From the NCBI RefSeq assembly GCF_026241515.1, contig NZ_JAPHPW010000003.1, positions 186,001-250,000 on the forward strand: a stretch of 64,000 nucleotides of DNA. Direction: 5' to 3'. Within the stretch, counting starts at the first letter, position 1. Each line of letters starts with the position of its first letter. Position numbers and translations under genes: made by a program. Shown one piece after another: positions 40,753 through 49,776 of the stretch. This DNA comes from Vibrio sp. 14G-20 (lineage in GTDB: Bacteria > Pseudomonadota > Gammaproteobacteria > Enterobacterales > Vibrionaceae). Below the pieces are notes generated by a model. The model made no database searches, was not told where the DNA came from, and worked only from the letters and a program-made list of their open reading frames with translations.

Positions 40753-42489
40753 ATGATAGAGATCCAACGCCGTCCTGAGGTCGACATTTCAGTTTTACCT
40801 ACTCACTTACCTGACTTGTTAAAGCGCATCTATGTGAGTCGTGGTATCGACAGTGCTGACCAACTTGAGACTGCTGCGAAAGGCTTGCACTCTTATCAGA
40901 AACTGGGCGGCATAGATGCAGCAGTTGAGCTGTTGTTCAAAGCGATTCAGCAGCAAAAACGCATCATCATTGTTGGTGATTTTGATGCCGATGGCGCGAC
41001 CAGTTCGGCGCTGTCTGTTTTAGCGTTACGTATGCTCGGCAGCTCTAACGTCGATTATCTAGTACCAAACCGTTTTGAAGATGGTTATGGTTTGAGCCCG
41101 GAGGTTGTCGAACAGGCAATAGAGCTTGGTGCTGAAGTGATCATGACGGTCGACAACGGTGTCTCTTCAATTGAAGGTGTTCGCTTTGCTAAAGAGAAGG
41201 GGCTAGAGGTTCTGGTTACCGATCATCACTTGCCGGGCAATGAACTGCCAATGGTCGATGCGATGGTTAACCCAAACCTTGAGAGTTGTGCTTTTCCTTC
41301 GAAAGCTCTAGCGGGTGTTGGTGTCGCGTTCTATTTGATGATGGCACTGTGTGTTCACATGCGTAAGCTGAATTGGTTTGCAGAGCGTGGAATGACCGAG
41401 CCTAAGCTGATGGAGCTGATTGATCTTGTGGCACTAGGTACGGTTGCCGACGTGGTTCCTCTTGATGAGAACAATCGAATCTTGGTGCATCAAGGTTTAC
41501 AACGTATTCGTGCGGGTAAAGCTCGTCCGGGTATTCAAGCCTTGATCGAAATTGCTAAGCGAGATGCTAAGCGCTTGGTGGCGTCTGACTTTGGTTTTGC
41601 ACTTGGCCCTCGTATTAATGCGGCTGGCCGACTGGATGACATGTCTTTTGGTGTTGAGCTGCTAATGAGCAACAACATCCATGCTGCGCGTCGAATGGCG
41701 AGTGAGCTCGATGGTTTGAACCAGACCCGCAAAGAGATCGAAGAGGGTATGAAGCAAGAAGCGATGGCTTTTTGTGAGCGCCTTGAGTTTGGTAAAGACG
41801 ATCTGCCTTCGGGTTTAGCGTTGTTCCAGCGTGATTGGCATCAAGGTGTGATTGGTATCTTGGCTTCGCGCATCAAAGATAAATACCACCGCCCGGTGAT
41901 TGCTTTCGCTGATGGTGGGGAAGGGAGCATAAAGGGCTCTTGTCGTTCGATTCCGGGTTTACATATGCGTGATGCGTTGGACCGAATCGACACTCAAAAC
42001 CCAGGTTTGATTCTTAAGTTTGGTGGCCACGCAATGGCGGCAGGCTTAACCATCATGGAAAAGGACTTTGATCGCTTCAGCAAGCTGTTTAACGATGTCG
42101 TGAAGAATGAGCTTGGAGAAACAGCACTGAAGGGCATTATCTTGTCTGATGGTGAGTTGTTACCTGAAGAGTTCTCAATGCACACCGCCGAAACGCTTCG
42201 TTCAGGTGGTCCGTGGGGACAAGCTTTCCCTGAGCCAATCTTCGATGGTGAATTTAAAGTACTGCATCAAAAGTTGGTGGGTGAAAAACATCTTAAGTTG
42301 ATGTTGGAGCCGCTCTACAAAGGTCACCCGACCAATGTGATGATTGATGGTATCGCCTTTAATGTGGACCTACGCCGCTGGCCTGATGCTTCGGTGAAAA
42401 CTGTGCACCTTGCATTTAAGCTCGATATTAACGAGTTTCGTGGCAACCAATCTTTGCAGCTGATGATTGATTACATCGAGGCCAAATAG
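40753..42489 (+). CDS. recJ: Single-stranded-DNA-specific 5'-3' exonuclease RecJ
   Basis: The 578-residue DHH-family nuclease degrades single-stranded DNA in recombination and mismatch repair. The Mn2+-binding motifs are in order: VGDFDADGATSS, TVDNGVSS, TDHHLPG (DHH), LGTVADVVPL, then the DHHA1 part with GPRINAAGR and FGGHAMAAG. Full length compared with E. coli RecJ. The ribosome site before the ATG is poor. An inverted-repeat terminator-like hairpin follows, before prfB. Confidence 0.95.
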   Translation: MIEIQRRPEVDISVLPTHLPDLLKRIYVSRGIDSADQLETAAKGLHSYQKLGGIDAAVELLFKAIQQQKRIIIVGDFDADGATSSALSVLALRMLGSSNVDYLVPNRFEDGYGLSPEVVEQAIELGAEVIMTVDNGVSSIEGVRFAKEKGLEVLVTDHHLPGNELPMVDAMVNPNLESCAFPSKALAGVGVAFYLMMALCVHMRKLNWFAERGMTEPKLMELIDLVALGTVADVVPLDENNRILVHQGLQRIRAGKARPGIQALIEIAKRDAKRLVASDFGFALGPRINAAGRLDDMSFGVELLMSNNIHAARRMASELDGLNQTRKEIEEGMKQEAMAFCERLEFGKDDLPSGLALFQRDWHQGVIGILASRIKDKYHRPVIAFADGGEGSIKGSCRSIPGLHMRDALDRIDTQNPGLILKFGGHAMAAGLTIMEKDFDRFSKLFNDVVKNELGETALKGIILSDGELLPEEFSMHTAETLRSGGPWGQAFPEPIFDGEFKVLHQKLVGEKHLKLMLEPLYKGHPTNVMIDGIAFNVDLRRWPDASVKTVHLAFKLDINEFRGNQSLQLMIDYIEAK

Positions 42490-42533
42490 TTCTTTTTTAG
42501 ACTCAACAATTCTCATCATATAGCGCCAAATTC

Positions 42534-42570
42534 AACAAGCTCTGTTCAAAAATAGAGCTTGTTCTCTTTC
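42534..42570 (+). terminator. Probable terminator after recJ
   Basis: AACAAGCTCT (42534-42543) pairs perfectly with AGAGCTTGTT (42554-42563); CTCTTTC follows, a weak T tract, so termination may be partial. Confidence 0.55.
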
Positions 42571-42726
42571 CTTCCCTTACAAATTTTACGTGTTTTTTCT
42601 GCCTGTCAATTTTATATCCCATTAAGTTATTGAATCTTGGTTCACCGCTCTAAAAAATTCTGTATCTCCGTCACACTTTTGAGTACAATTCTTCGGTTAA
42701 ATTCTACTCATAAATGATGAGCTAAA

Positions 42727-43825
42727 ATGTTTGAAATCAATCCTATAAAAAACCGTCTGCAGGATGTGTCTGAGCGCACAAATATCCTGAGGGGGTATCT
42801 TTGACTATGACGCTAAGAAAGAGCGTCTAGAAGAAGTAAACGCAGAATTAGAACAACCGGATGTATGGAACGAACCTGAGCGTGCTCAAGCGCTAGGTAA
42901 AGAACGTTCTGCATTGGAAGCGGTAGTAGAAACAATCGACCAACTTGACCAAGGCGTTGAGGATGTTGATGGCCTATTAGAGCTTGCGGTTGAAGAAGAA
43001 GATCAAGAAACGTTCGATGAGATTGAACCAGAACTCGCCGAGCTTGAAGCTAAGCTAGAGAAGCTGGAATTCCGTCGTATGTTCTCTGGTGATCACGATG
43101 CATCAGATTGCTACATCGATTTACAGTCAGGCTCGGGCGGTACAGAAGCTCAAGACTGGACTTCAATGATGTTGCGTATGTACTTACGTTGGGCAGATTC
43201 GAAAGGCTTCAAGACTGAAGTTATCGAAGTGTCTGATGGTGATGTTGCTGGCCTTAAAGGTGCAACGGTACGTATCTCTGGTGAGTACGCTTACGGTTGG
43301 TTACGTACAGAGACTGGTGTTCACCGTCTAGTTCGTAAGTCACCATTTGATTCAAGTGGTCGTCGTCATACTTCATTTGCCTCTGCGTTTATCTATCCTG
43401 AGATTGATGACAACATTACGATCGACATTAATCCTTCTGACTTACGTATTGATGTATACCGTGCCTCTGGCGCTGGTGGTCAGCACGTAAACACCACGGA
43501 ATCAGCGGTACGTATTACTCACGTTCCGACTAACACCGTGGTTCAGTGTCAGAATGACCGTTCGCAGCATAAGAACAAAGATCAAGCGATGAAGCAGCTA
43601 CGTGCTAAGCTTTTTGAACTTGAGATTCAAAAACAAAATGCTGAAAAACAAGCGAGCGAAGAAACGAAATCAGACATCGGTTGGGGCAGTCAAATCCGCT
43701 CTTACGTACTGGATGATTCTCGTATCAAAGATCTGCGCACCGGCATCGAAAACCGTAACACTCAAGCGGTTCTTGACGGTGACTTAGACAAGTTTATTGA
43801 AGCTAGCCTGAAATCAGGTCTGTAA
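42727..43825 (+). CDS. prfB: Peptide chain release factor 2, with programmed +1 frameshift
   Basis: RF2 reads UAA and UGA. The reading frame starts at ATG 42727 ([20 protein letters not shown]), meets an in-frame TGA at codon 26 (42802-42804) and continues only after a +1 shift at CTT TGA C, giving [13 protein letters not shown] and so on. The final product is 365 residues, the same as E. coli RF2. The codon-recognition motif SPF ([15 protein letters not shown]) and catalytic GGQ ([10 protein letters not shown]) are intact. Residue 246, just before GGQ, is Ala (GCC), not the Thr of E. coli K-12. Automatic calls starting at 42914 miss the first 60 codons. Confidence 0.97.
42790..42805 (+). promoter_or_regulatory. 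prfB programmed +1 frameshift site
   Basis: AGGGGGTATCTTTGAC contains the internal Shine-Dalgarno-like AGGGGG, the slippery CTT and the UGA recognised by RF2 itself. Low RF2 leaves UGA unread and favours the shift, giving autoregulation. Confidence 0.95.
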
Positions 43826-43865
43826 GCTTTACCAACTATTAAGCTTTACCAATAATATTGGTAAA
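43823..43865 (+). repeat. 13-bp direct repeat and hairpin in the prfB-lysS spacer
   Basis: TAAGCTTTACCAA occurs at 43823-43835 (its first three bases are the prfB stop) and again at 43840-43852. The second copy overlaps a 9-bp perfect stem (TTTACCAAT/ATTGGTAAA, 43845-43865). No T run follows. Confidence 0.5.
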
Positions 43866-43923
43866 AATGCCTATATTTGAAAAAATATAGCTGTCCAAAT
43901 TATAAAAGCAGGGTACATCTCTA

Positions 43924-45456
43924 ATGACTGATGCTGTTCAAAACGAAAACGCACAAGAAGCTTCTTCACCTGAAGAGAACAAACTAATCGCTGAGCGCCG
44001 CAGCAAGCTGGATCACATCCGCCTGAACTGCAAAGCTAACGGTCACCCAAATGATTTCCGTCGTGAGCACCTAGCTGGCGACCTTCAAGCAGAATTCGGT
44101 GAGAAGACTAAGGAAGAGCTAGAAGAGCTTAACCACATCGTTGCGATCGCTGGTCGTATTATGGCGAAGCGTGGTCCATTCCTTGCGATTCAAGAAACTT
44201 CTGGTCGTATCCAAGCATACGCAGCGAAAGACGTTCAAAAAGTACTAAAAGAGAAGTACCAAGGCCTAGATATCGGTGACATCATCGGTGTTAAAGGTGC
44301 GCTTCACAAGTCTGGTAAAGGCGACCTTTACGTGAACATGGAAGAGTTTGAATTGCTAACGAAAGCACTTCGTCCTCTGCCAGAGAAGTTCCACGGTCTA
44401 ACTGACCAAGAGATGCGTTACCGTCAGCGTTACGTTGACCTAATCGTGAACGAAGACTCTCGTAACACATTTATCGTGCGTTCTAAGCTTGTGTCTTCAA
44501 TCCGTAACTTCATGAGCTCAAAAGGCTACCTAGAAGTTGAAACGCCAATGATGCACGTGATCCCAGGCGGTGCAACAGCACGTCCATTTATCACTCATCA
44601 CAACGCACTAGACATCGACATGTATCTACGTGTTGCACCTGAGCTTTACCTTAAGCGTCTAGTAGTTGGTGGTTTTGATCGTGTATTCGAGATTAACCGT
44701 AACTTCCGTAACGAAGGTCTGTCTCCACGTCACAACCCTGAATTCACAATGATGGAATTCTACCAAGCGTACTCTGACTACAAAGATCTAATGGATCTAA
44801 CGGAAGAGATGCTAAGCACAGCCGCTATGGACGTTCTTGGTTCTACTTCTATGCCTTACGGCGACGAAACGGTTGAGTTCGGTGGCACTTACGCTCGCAT
44901 GAGCATGTTCGATGCAATCAAACACTACACACCTGAAAATGCAAACATCCAAGCTCTGACTGAAGACGATCTTCAGAACAGAGAATTGATGGTTAAAATT
45001 GCAGAAGAAGTGGGTCTGTACGTTGAGAAGTTCTGGACATGTGGTCAGCTTCTTGAAGAGATCTTTGGTGAAACGGCTGAGCCTCAGCTAATTCAACCAA
45101 CGTTTATCACGGGTTACCCAGCGGACATTTCTCCACTGGCTCGTCGTAGCGACAGCAACCCATTCTTCACAGACCGCTTTGAGTTCTTCATCGGTGGCCG
45201 TGAAGTAGCGAACGGTTTCTCTGAGCTTAACGATGCACAAGACCAAGATGAGCGTTTCAAAGCACAAGTTAACGCGAAAGACGCGGGTGATGACGAAGCT
45301 ATGTACTACGATGCAGACTACATTACTGCACTAGAGCACGGCCTACCGCCAACAGCAGGTCAAGGTATTGGTATCGATCGCCTAGCGATGCTATTTACTA
45401 ACACGCACACAATTCGTGACGTGATCTTGTTCCCGGCAATGCGTCCTCAAGCGTAA
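43924..45456 (+). CDS. lysS: Lysyl-tRNA synthetase (class II)
   Basis: The 510-residue enzyme charges tRNA-Lys. It has an N-terminal OB-fold anticodon-binding domain (about 65-150) and the class-II catalytic core with motif 1 near [21 protein letters not shown], motif 2 [20 protein letters not shown] and motif 3 [16 protein letters not shown]. About 100 bp after prfB, as in E. coli. A strong terminator follows. Confidence 0.97.
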   Translation: MTDAVQNENAQEASSPEENKLIAERRSKLDHIRLNCKANGHPNDFRREHLAGDLQAEFGEKTKEELEELNHIVAIAGRIMAKRGPFLAIQETSGRIQAYAAKDVQKVLKEKYQGLDIGDIIGVKGALHKSGKGDLYVNMEEFELLTKALRPLPEKFHGLTDQEMRYRQRYVDLIVNEDSRNTFIVRSKLVSSIRNFMSSKGYLEVETPMMHVIPGGATARPFITHHNALDIDMYLRVAPELYLKRLVVGGFDRVFEINRNFRNEGLSPRHNPEFTMMEFYQAYSDYKDLMDLTEEMLSTAAMDVLGSTSMPYGDETVEFGGTYARMSMFDAIKHYTPENANIQALTEDDLQNRELMVKIAEEVGLYVEKFWTCGQLLEEIFGETAEPQLIQPTFITGYPADISPLARRSDSNPFFTDRFEFFIGGREVANGFSELNDAQDQDERFKAQVNAKDAGDDEAMYYDADYITALEHGLPPTAGQGIGIDRLAMLFTNTHTIRDVILFPAMRPQA

Positions 45457-45491
45457 TTTTCGCTGACAGGCTGTAATAGCCGATTCAATTT

Positions 45492-45516
45492 AAAAGCCAC
45501 CTTCGGGTGGCTTTTT
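45492..45516 (+). terminator. Terminator after lysS
   Basis: GCCACC pairs with GGTGGC around a TTCG tetraloop, extended by A-T pairs and T5. Confidence 0.9.
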
Positions 45517-45582
45517 CTGTTTCTAAGTGTCCAAAACCTTGCCTGTACCGCACTCTTGATTCGAAAAATCATTATTTCTGAC

Positions 45583-45629
45583 ATAGTCTTACTATTGAGA
45601 CAAAAAATCTAAGATAGTCTCACTACTAT
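45583..45629 (+). promoter_or_regulatory. Tandem direct repeats upstream of vpsR
   Basis: ATAGTCTTACTATTGA (45583-45598) and ATAGTCTCACTACTAT (45614-45629) match at 12 of the first 14 bases and lie 31 bp apart, about three helical turns, on the same face of DNA. GAGAC/GTCTC (45597-45601, 45617-45621) also form an inverted pair. This looks like a tandem operator about 100-150 bp upstream of vpsR; the regulator is unknown. Confidence 0.45.
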
Positions 45630-45729
45630 ACGTCTCTGCGCTGAATACGATCTCGCGGCATTTTTATCGAACGATGAAGCAGTGACTCGTATTAGCCTGA
45701 TTTAAATAAAAATAGAATAAGGAAGAAGG

Positions 45730-47064
45730 ATGGGAACTCAATTTAAGATGGATTCCTTACCAGGTTCTCTTATCGTCGTTGGTGGTGCGTACGAACCCTG
45801 GTTATCTGTATTAGAACAAGTGGGTTGGCAGTGTACCCAGTGTGCAGATTTACGAAAAGCCGATGCATTGATTGCCGACATAGGCCCATGCATTGGTATT
45901 GTGGACCTTAGCCATGATGAGTTCAGCCTCAACGGTATTGCTAACCTTGTGAGCAATAACAAACAGGTGAGATGGCTCGCCTTTATTCGTGAATCGCAAT
46001 TAAGCTCTGATACGATCTGCCAGTTTATCGTTAACTTCTGTATCGACTTTTTCACGGCACCCATTCCAGATGCACAGCTACTGAGTACCATAGGTCACCA
46101 GCTTGGCATGCTTAAGCTTGAGCAGAAAGTATGGCCAAACTACGGCATTAACAACAATATGGGCTTGCTGGGCGACTCGGTGGCAGTAAAGCGCCTAAGA
46201 GACCAAGTAAAGCGCATTGGGCCGACTGATGTCAGTATCTTAATTTATGGCGAGAGCGGGGCTGGTAAAGAGACTATCGCACGATCTATTCACCAAAACT
46301 CGTCGCGAGCACAGAAACCATTTTTAACGGTCAATTGCCGAGCTTTGTCTGAGATGAGAATTGAGTCTGAAGTGTTTGGCATTTCAGCTCTATCTGATGT
46401 TGCCCCCTGTATGTTGGAAGAGGCGGACGGTGGCACGATATTACTCAATGATGTGTTGGCGATGCCCCGCAATCAACAGTTGAATCTGTTGCGCTTCTTG
46501 CAAGAAGGGAAGGTCGAGACGGAGGCTGGATCAAAATCGGTGGATGTTCGCATTCTAGCCGCTAACTCTTCTGATATTGAAAAGGCATTGATTGAGGGGG
46601 ACTTCAATGAAGAGCTTTACCACTATATCAATGTTCTGCGAATCCAGGTTCCGAGCTTAAAAGAGCGGGTTAGTGATATCTCAGTGTTGGCCAATCATTT
46701 CTTACGTCAATACTCGAAAGAGTTTAATGCTCAGGCTAAGAGTTTTTCAGACGATGCTATTCGTTCGATGAATCGCTATCACTGGCCAGGCAATGTCCGT
46801 GAGCTGATGAATCAGATTAAGCGTGTTGTTCTGATGTCGGATGCGGTGATCATCGAAGATCACCAACTTGATTTACCAAAACAGAATGATGAACGCCGCA
46901 GCTTAAAAAGCATTCGTGAACGTTCAGAGCGCGATGCATTGCTGATTGTATTGGAGTCTTATGGTGGACAGGTTTCATTGGCGGCTAAGGAGCTTGGCGT
47001 ATCACGAGCAACGATGTACCGTTTGCTGAATAAACACAGTCTTATTTCTGAGGGTGTTGTGTAG
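45730..47064 (+). CDS. vpsR: Biofilm regulator VpsR-like, NtrC-class protein without GAFTGA
   Basis: The 444-residue product has an N-terminal receiver-like domain, a central AAA+ domain and a C-terminal Fis-type HTH (GGQVSLAAKELGVSRATMYR). Walker A is GESGAGKE, but the sigma-54 contact loop GAFTGA is missing (VFGISALSDVAP instead), and Walker B reads GGTILLND where active enhancer proteins have D-E. This fits VpsR of V. cholerae, a c-di-GMP-responsive activator of exopolysaccharide genes. Position directly after lysS is the same as in V. cholerae. GGAAGAAGG precedes the ATG. Confidence 0.88.
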   Translation: MGTQFKMDSLPGSLIVVGGAYEPWLSVLEQVGWQCTQCADLRKADALIADIGPCIGIVDLSHDEFSLNGIANLVSNNKQVRWLAFIRESQLSSDTICQFIVNFCIDFFTAPIPDAQLLSTIGHQLGMLKLEQKVWPNYGINNNMGLLGDSVAVKRLRDQVKRIGPTDVSILIYGESGAGKETIARSIHQNSSRAQKPFLTVNCRALSEMRIESEVFGISALSDVAPCMLEEADGGTILLNDVLAMPRNQQLNLLRFLQEGKVETEAGSKSVDVRILAANSSDIEKALIEGDFNEELYHYINVLRIQVPSLKERVSDISVLANHFLRQYSKEFNAQAKSFSDDAIRSMNRYHWPGNVRELMNQIKRVVLMSDAVIIEDHQLDLPKQNDERRSLKSIRERSERDALLIVLESYGGQVSLAAKELGVSRATMYRLLNKHSLISEGVV

Positions 47065-47103
47065 AACTCTCTTCTAAGTCATTCAATCTGTTAGTGTAAA
47101 TTT

Positions 47104-47132
47104 AAGAGCCACGCATCATGCGTGGCTTTTTT
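47104..47132 (+). terminator. Terminator after vpsR
   Basis: GCCACGCA pairs with TGCGTGGC around loop TCA, followed by six T. Confidence 0.93.
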
Positions 47133-47418
47133 GTTGCTCATCGCTGTGTCTATGTTCGAATAATCGAGAGATGAACTCTCAGTCACTAAGAGAGATATGC
47201 TGTGATTTTATATAATTATAGTGAATATGTTATATATAAAGTAATATGCAACTGATATTTTAGGTGAATGCATTGTTTTGAAAATGTTAACCAATTATCG
47301 GTTGAATAATATACTCACTTGGTTAGACTTTAACCGTGAAAGTAACGATTTAACAAAGACTTGTCTGCTTTTACTACCCTATTTCTTTTTGGATTTTTTA
47401 GTTAGCTTGGAGGCGCAA

Positions 47419-47541
47419 ATGAAACATTTCGATTTTATACAGCATATTTGCGCGTCGTTTGATCCGTGTACTGACATTGCGACTGTTATGTCACAAACAT
47501 CAGCCATGGCCGATCGAAACACCCAAGATAAACCTAACTAA
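47419..47541 (+). CDS. Candidate 40-residue small protein
   Basis: A short ORF starts ATG at 47419 with GGAGG 5 bases upstream (47409-47413). The product begins MKHFDFIQHICASFDPCTDI and has no signal or transmembrane segment; it contains two Cys. A longer reading of the same frame from 47278 adds 47 residues without a ribosome site and is less likely. It lies in a 350-bp gap after vpsR, 110 bp upstream of a DUF1127 gene. No family recognised. The evidence is the ribosome site and position only. Confidence 0.45.
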   Translation: MKHFDFIQHICASFDPCTDIATVMSQTSAMADRNTQDKPN

Positions 47542-47562
47542 TAGATCCGTACCCTTATTTGG

Positions 47563-47625
47563 CTGCGGAAAAATAGCAGCTAAGTGAGAAGCCCTCATAC
47601 TATCTAACACGCTATTTTTCCTCAG
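47563..47625. repeat. 15-bp inverted repeat between the 40-codon ORF and the DUF1127 gene
   Basis: CTGCGGAAAAATAGC (47563-47577) and GCTATTTTTCCTCAG (47611-47625) pair at 14 of 15 positions around a 33-base loop. The right arm contains T5 followed by CC, so it is not a canonical terminator. It could be a leader structure of the DUF1127 gene. Confidence 0.55.
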
Positions 47626-47650
47626 TTGATTCAACAACTGGAGAGTTATT

Positions 47651-47902
47651 ATGCGTCACTCAGTATATTTAAAATTAGCAACAGTCCTTATCCGTGCCGA
47701 TCTTCGTCGTGAAGAGCGAGAATGGCAAAGAAAAGTTCGTCGTAGTTCATATGATCTACCATGGAACAATACCCACTTATTAAGAGATATTGGCCTTGAA
47801 GCCGATGGTCGACCAATTGGTTTTTCTGAACCTGAAGTCGTCACGATTGAGCGTCGAGTACGTCACCTTCGTCGTGTCTTAAGTGCGCGAATACCGACGT
47901 AA
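47651..47902 (+). CDS. DUF1127 domain protein
   Basis: The 83-residue product is Arg-rich and carries the DUF1127-like core NNTHLLRDIGLEADGRPIGF after a basic helix (RADLRREEREWQRKVRRSS). DUF1127 proteins are short and Arg-rich; some bind RNA and affect small-RNA and phosphate or carbon regulation in alphaproteobacteria, but the role in vibrios is unknown. GGAGAG lies 5 bases before the ATG. A good terminator follows at 47995-48024, so it is a short transcript. Confidence 0.78.
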   Translation: MRHSVYLKLATVLIRADLRREEREWQRKVRRSSYDLPWNNTHLLRDIGLEADGRPIGFSEPEVVTIERRVRHLRRVLSARIPT

Positions 47903-47994
47903 TCTGCGGGGTTGATAGCACCTTTCAACCCCTAAGATAATTAACAGTGATAGTTATGGCGTCGAAAGTGCAAACTTTTGAACTAGAACTGGCC

Positions 47995-48024
47995 AAAAAA
48001 GAGAAGCGCCTGCTTCTCTTTTTT
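47995..48024 (+). terminator. Terminator after the DUF1127 gene
   Basis: GAGAAGC (48001-48007) pairs with GCTTCTC (48012-48018), extended by A6/T6, loop GCCT. Confidence 0.9.
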
Positions 48025-48094
48025 GCTTTTTTAAGCCGTTATCTAGTAAAGGAAAAGAGTTCTACTAAGCTTTATAGAGCAAGGGAGGCCAGCT

Positions 48095-48406
48095 ATGCAA
48101 AAGCATCAATTAGACATGTGGTTACATGGAGAGCACAAAGACTCTTATCAAACACCCAAAGTGTACGTTATTGGCTGTTCTGATATTTCAGAATATCTAT
48201 TGGCGGTGGAGTACAAACACAAGCTAGAACCGGTAAAGCAAGACGGTGAGCCGCTTCACTTTGGATCCTTGGATCAAGTGAAAGAGGAGTTACTCCGGCT
48301 CGGCTTTGAAAAGGCGTATCTTCGCTTACACAACGCCTATGATGAGTTTGGTAATGAGCCAAGCCAAAGCTACTGTGATATTGAACTGGCGCTTAAACCT
48401 CATTAA
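48095..48406 (+). CDS. DUF6482-like small protein
   Basis: The 103-residue product starts MQKHQLDMWLHGEHKDS and continues VYVIGCSDISEYLLAVEYKHKLEP, ending acidic. It resembles the short DUF6482-type proteins seen in vibrios and related genera; I am moderately sure. No signal peptide or membrane segment. GGGAGG lies about 6 bases before the ATG. It is convergent with mutH with no obvious terminator in the 90-bp gap. Function unknown. Confidence 0.6.
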   Translation: MQKHQLDMWLHGEHKDSYQTPKVYVIGCSDISEYLLAVEYKHKLEPVKQDGEPLHFGSLDQVKEELLRLGFEKAYLRLHNAYDEFGNEPSQSYCDIELALKPH

Positions 48407-48494
48407 GAGGCGTTTGTAGCGAGAGATTGATTCTAATTACAGACTGTTTTGTAACGCACTGATAGTTTTGGCTATCGAGTCTAGATTAAACGAT

Positions 48495-49160
48495 CTATGC
48501 GTAATGTGTTGTCAGTAATTTATGGGTGAATTGAGTTCGCAGATAAAAACCACGTGGTTTAGTTTTGATAGGTTTTCCACTTGCACCGTAAGCTTCAGTT
48601 AACACGCGACTGTTGGCTGCTTTTGGACGTAAATGCAGTGCTTCACCGTGTCTTGCTGTTATCTGTTCAACATTGCCTAAAACGATCAACTCCATCAGCT
48701 CTTCCCAATCTCTTTTCAAGAGTTCGTCTTCAGCTTGGCTAGGTGTCCATAATAATGGGGATCCTACATGCCTCTCAGCTAGCGGGATCTCTCTTTCTCC
48801 CTCGACAGGGATCCACAACACCTTAGACAGCTTGTTTCGAACGTGGCTGGTTTCCCAAGTTATGCCTTGCACGCCCATCAACGGCGCAACACACACAAAG
48901 GTGGTCTCAAGTGGCTTGCCAGAATAGCCAATCGGAATGCTTTTTAGCTCGATCCCGAGCTTGGCAAAATCTTGCTCTGGCTTACTGCCTGCAGGTGCAC
49001 CCAAGTGCCATTCCAATAGCTGCCCAACCCAGCCTTTATCACGCTTAAGGTCGTTTGGCATCACCATCTCGGCTTCGTCGGCGAGCTCTTTAAAGGTCAT
49101 TCCGGCGATGGCATACGCGCGCTCTAACAGCTCTTGTTGTGTTTGTGGTTCTGGTTTCAT
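48495..49160 (-). CDS. mutH: DNA mismatch repair endonuclease MutH
   Basis: The 221-residue enzyme nicks the unmethylated strand at hemimethylated GATC during MutS/MutL-directed repair. Family segments are present: [37 protein letters not shown] (catalytic Asp, Glu and Lys), [27 protein letters not shown] and RGFYLRTQF. The start at 49160 ([11 protein letters not shown]) aligns with the V. cholerae protein; upstream in-frame ATGs at 49172 and 49208 exist, and none has a clear ribosome site. It is divergent from rppH across a DnaA-box-rich gap. Confidence 0.95.
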   Translation of the reverse strand: MKPEPQTQQELLERAYAIAGMTFKELADEAEMVMPNDLKRDKGWVGQLLEWHLGAPAGSKPEQDFAKLGIELKSIPIGYSGKPLETTFVCVAPLMGVQGITWETSHVRNKLSKVLWIPVEGEREIPLAERHVGSPLLWTPSQAEDELLKRDWEELMELIVLGNVEQITARHGEALHLRPKAANSRVLTEAYGASGKPIKTKPRGFYLRTQFTHKLLTTHYA

Positions 49161-49262
49161 AATAAAAGGCATGATCAAAAAAACGATTTTATCAGAAGTT
49201 ATCACCAAATGACGACTGGTTAAGAAATGATCTCCTTGCGAGAAAAGGGATCAAACTCAGGG

Positions 49263-49740
49263 TTATCCACAGGACATAAAGGTAATTAATTGAAATATTA
49301 ATTTAGTGGATAAATAAACAGGGGTTTATGGTGGATAAAATGCTTGCCAAATGGGGTTCAAAATGAATCTTTCACTTGGTCGTGTGGATAAACATCGGAG
49401 TGGTTGATCTTTAACCATGTCAGATTTCTGAAAGATCTTTTACATTTCCAATGTTTTTTAAAACCAAAATATTATTTTAATTAACTGATTTATATGAAAA
49501 TAAAATTAATTTGATTGATTTGTCGTTTTTGGTGTTGATGAATCTATGGATTAAAAAAAACGATTGCGGGTAATTCTTCACATAGTTATTCACAGAAAAG
49601 GTGAATAAATGTGGTCTATGTCTCACTATTGTGTGGGTAACTAGAATTTGAGCAAAACTTATCCATATTCCTAGTTATTATTCATAAATATAGCGCTTAT
49701 CACGTCACTAAGTTTGCTCCGATTGGGGATATGTGGAAAA
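49263..49740. promoter_or_regulatory. DnaA-box cluster in the mutH-rppH gap (candidate DARS2-like locus)
   Basis: Perfect TTATNCACA boxes: 49263-49271 (+), 49383-49391 (-) and 49586-49594 (+). Last-base variants: 49305-49313 (-), 49330-49338 (-) and 49600-49608 (-). One-mismatch forms: 49574-49582 (+), 49632-49640 (-), 49659-49667 (+), 49678-49686 (+) and 49732-49740 (-). TTATTCAC and GTGAATAA at 49586-49608 form a perfect inverted pair. Between the two groups lies a very AT-rich stretch (49440-49560). No gene is seen in 49209-49776. In E. coli the DnaA-ADP reactivating site DARS2 maps to the mutH region, so synteny suggests the same role here; this is inference. Confidence 0.6.
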
Positions 49741-49776
49741 ATCAGAGTAATTAAAAATTTAGATAGAGGTTGGCCA

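Noticed and set aside
47278..47418. Upstream extension of the 40-codon ORF to 87 codons
   Set aside because: The longer start has no ribosome site, while the internal ATG at 47419 has GGAGG at the right distance.
47947..48183. 78-codon ORF overlapping the DUF6482-like gene
   Set aside because: It runs through the clear terminator at 47995-48024 and overlaps a better ORF that has a good ribosome site.
49263..49740. Origin of replication (oriC) or chromosome-II trigger site crtS
   Set aside because: No gidA/mioC/dnaA-type neighbours expected for oriC, and I could not recognise RctB-type sites. The mutH-rppH position fits a DARS2-like locus better.
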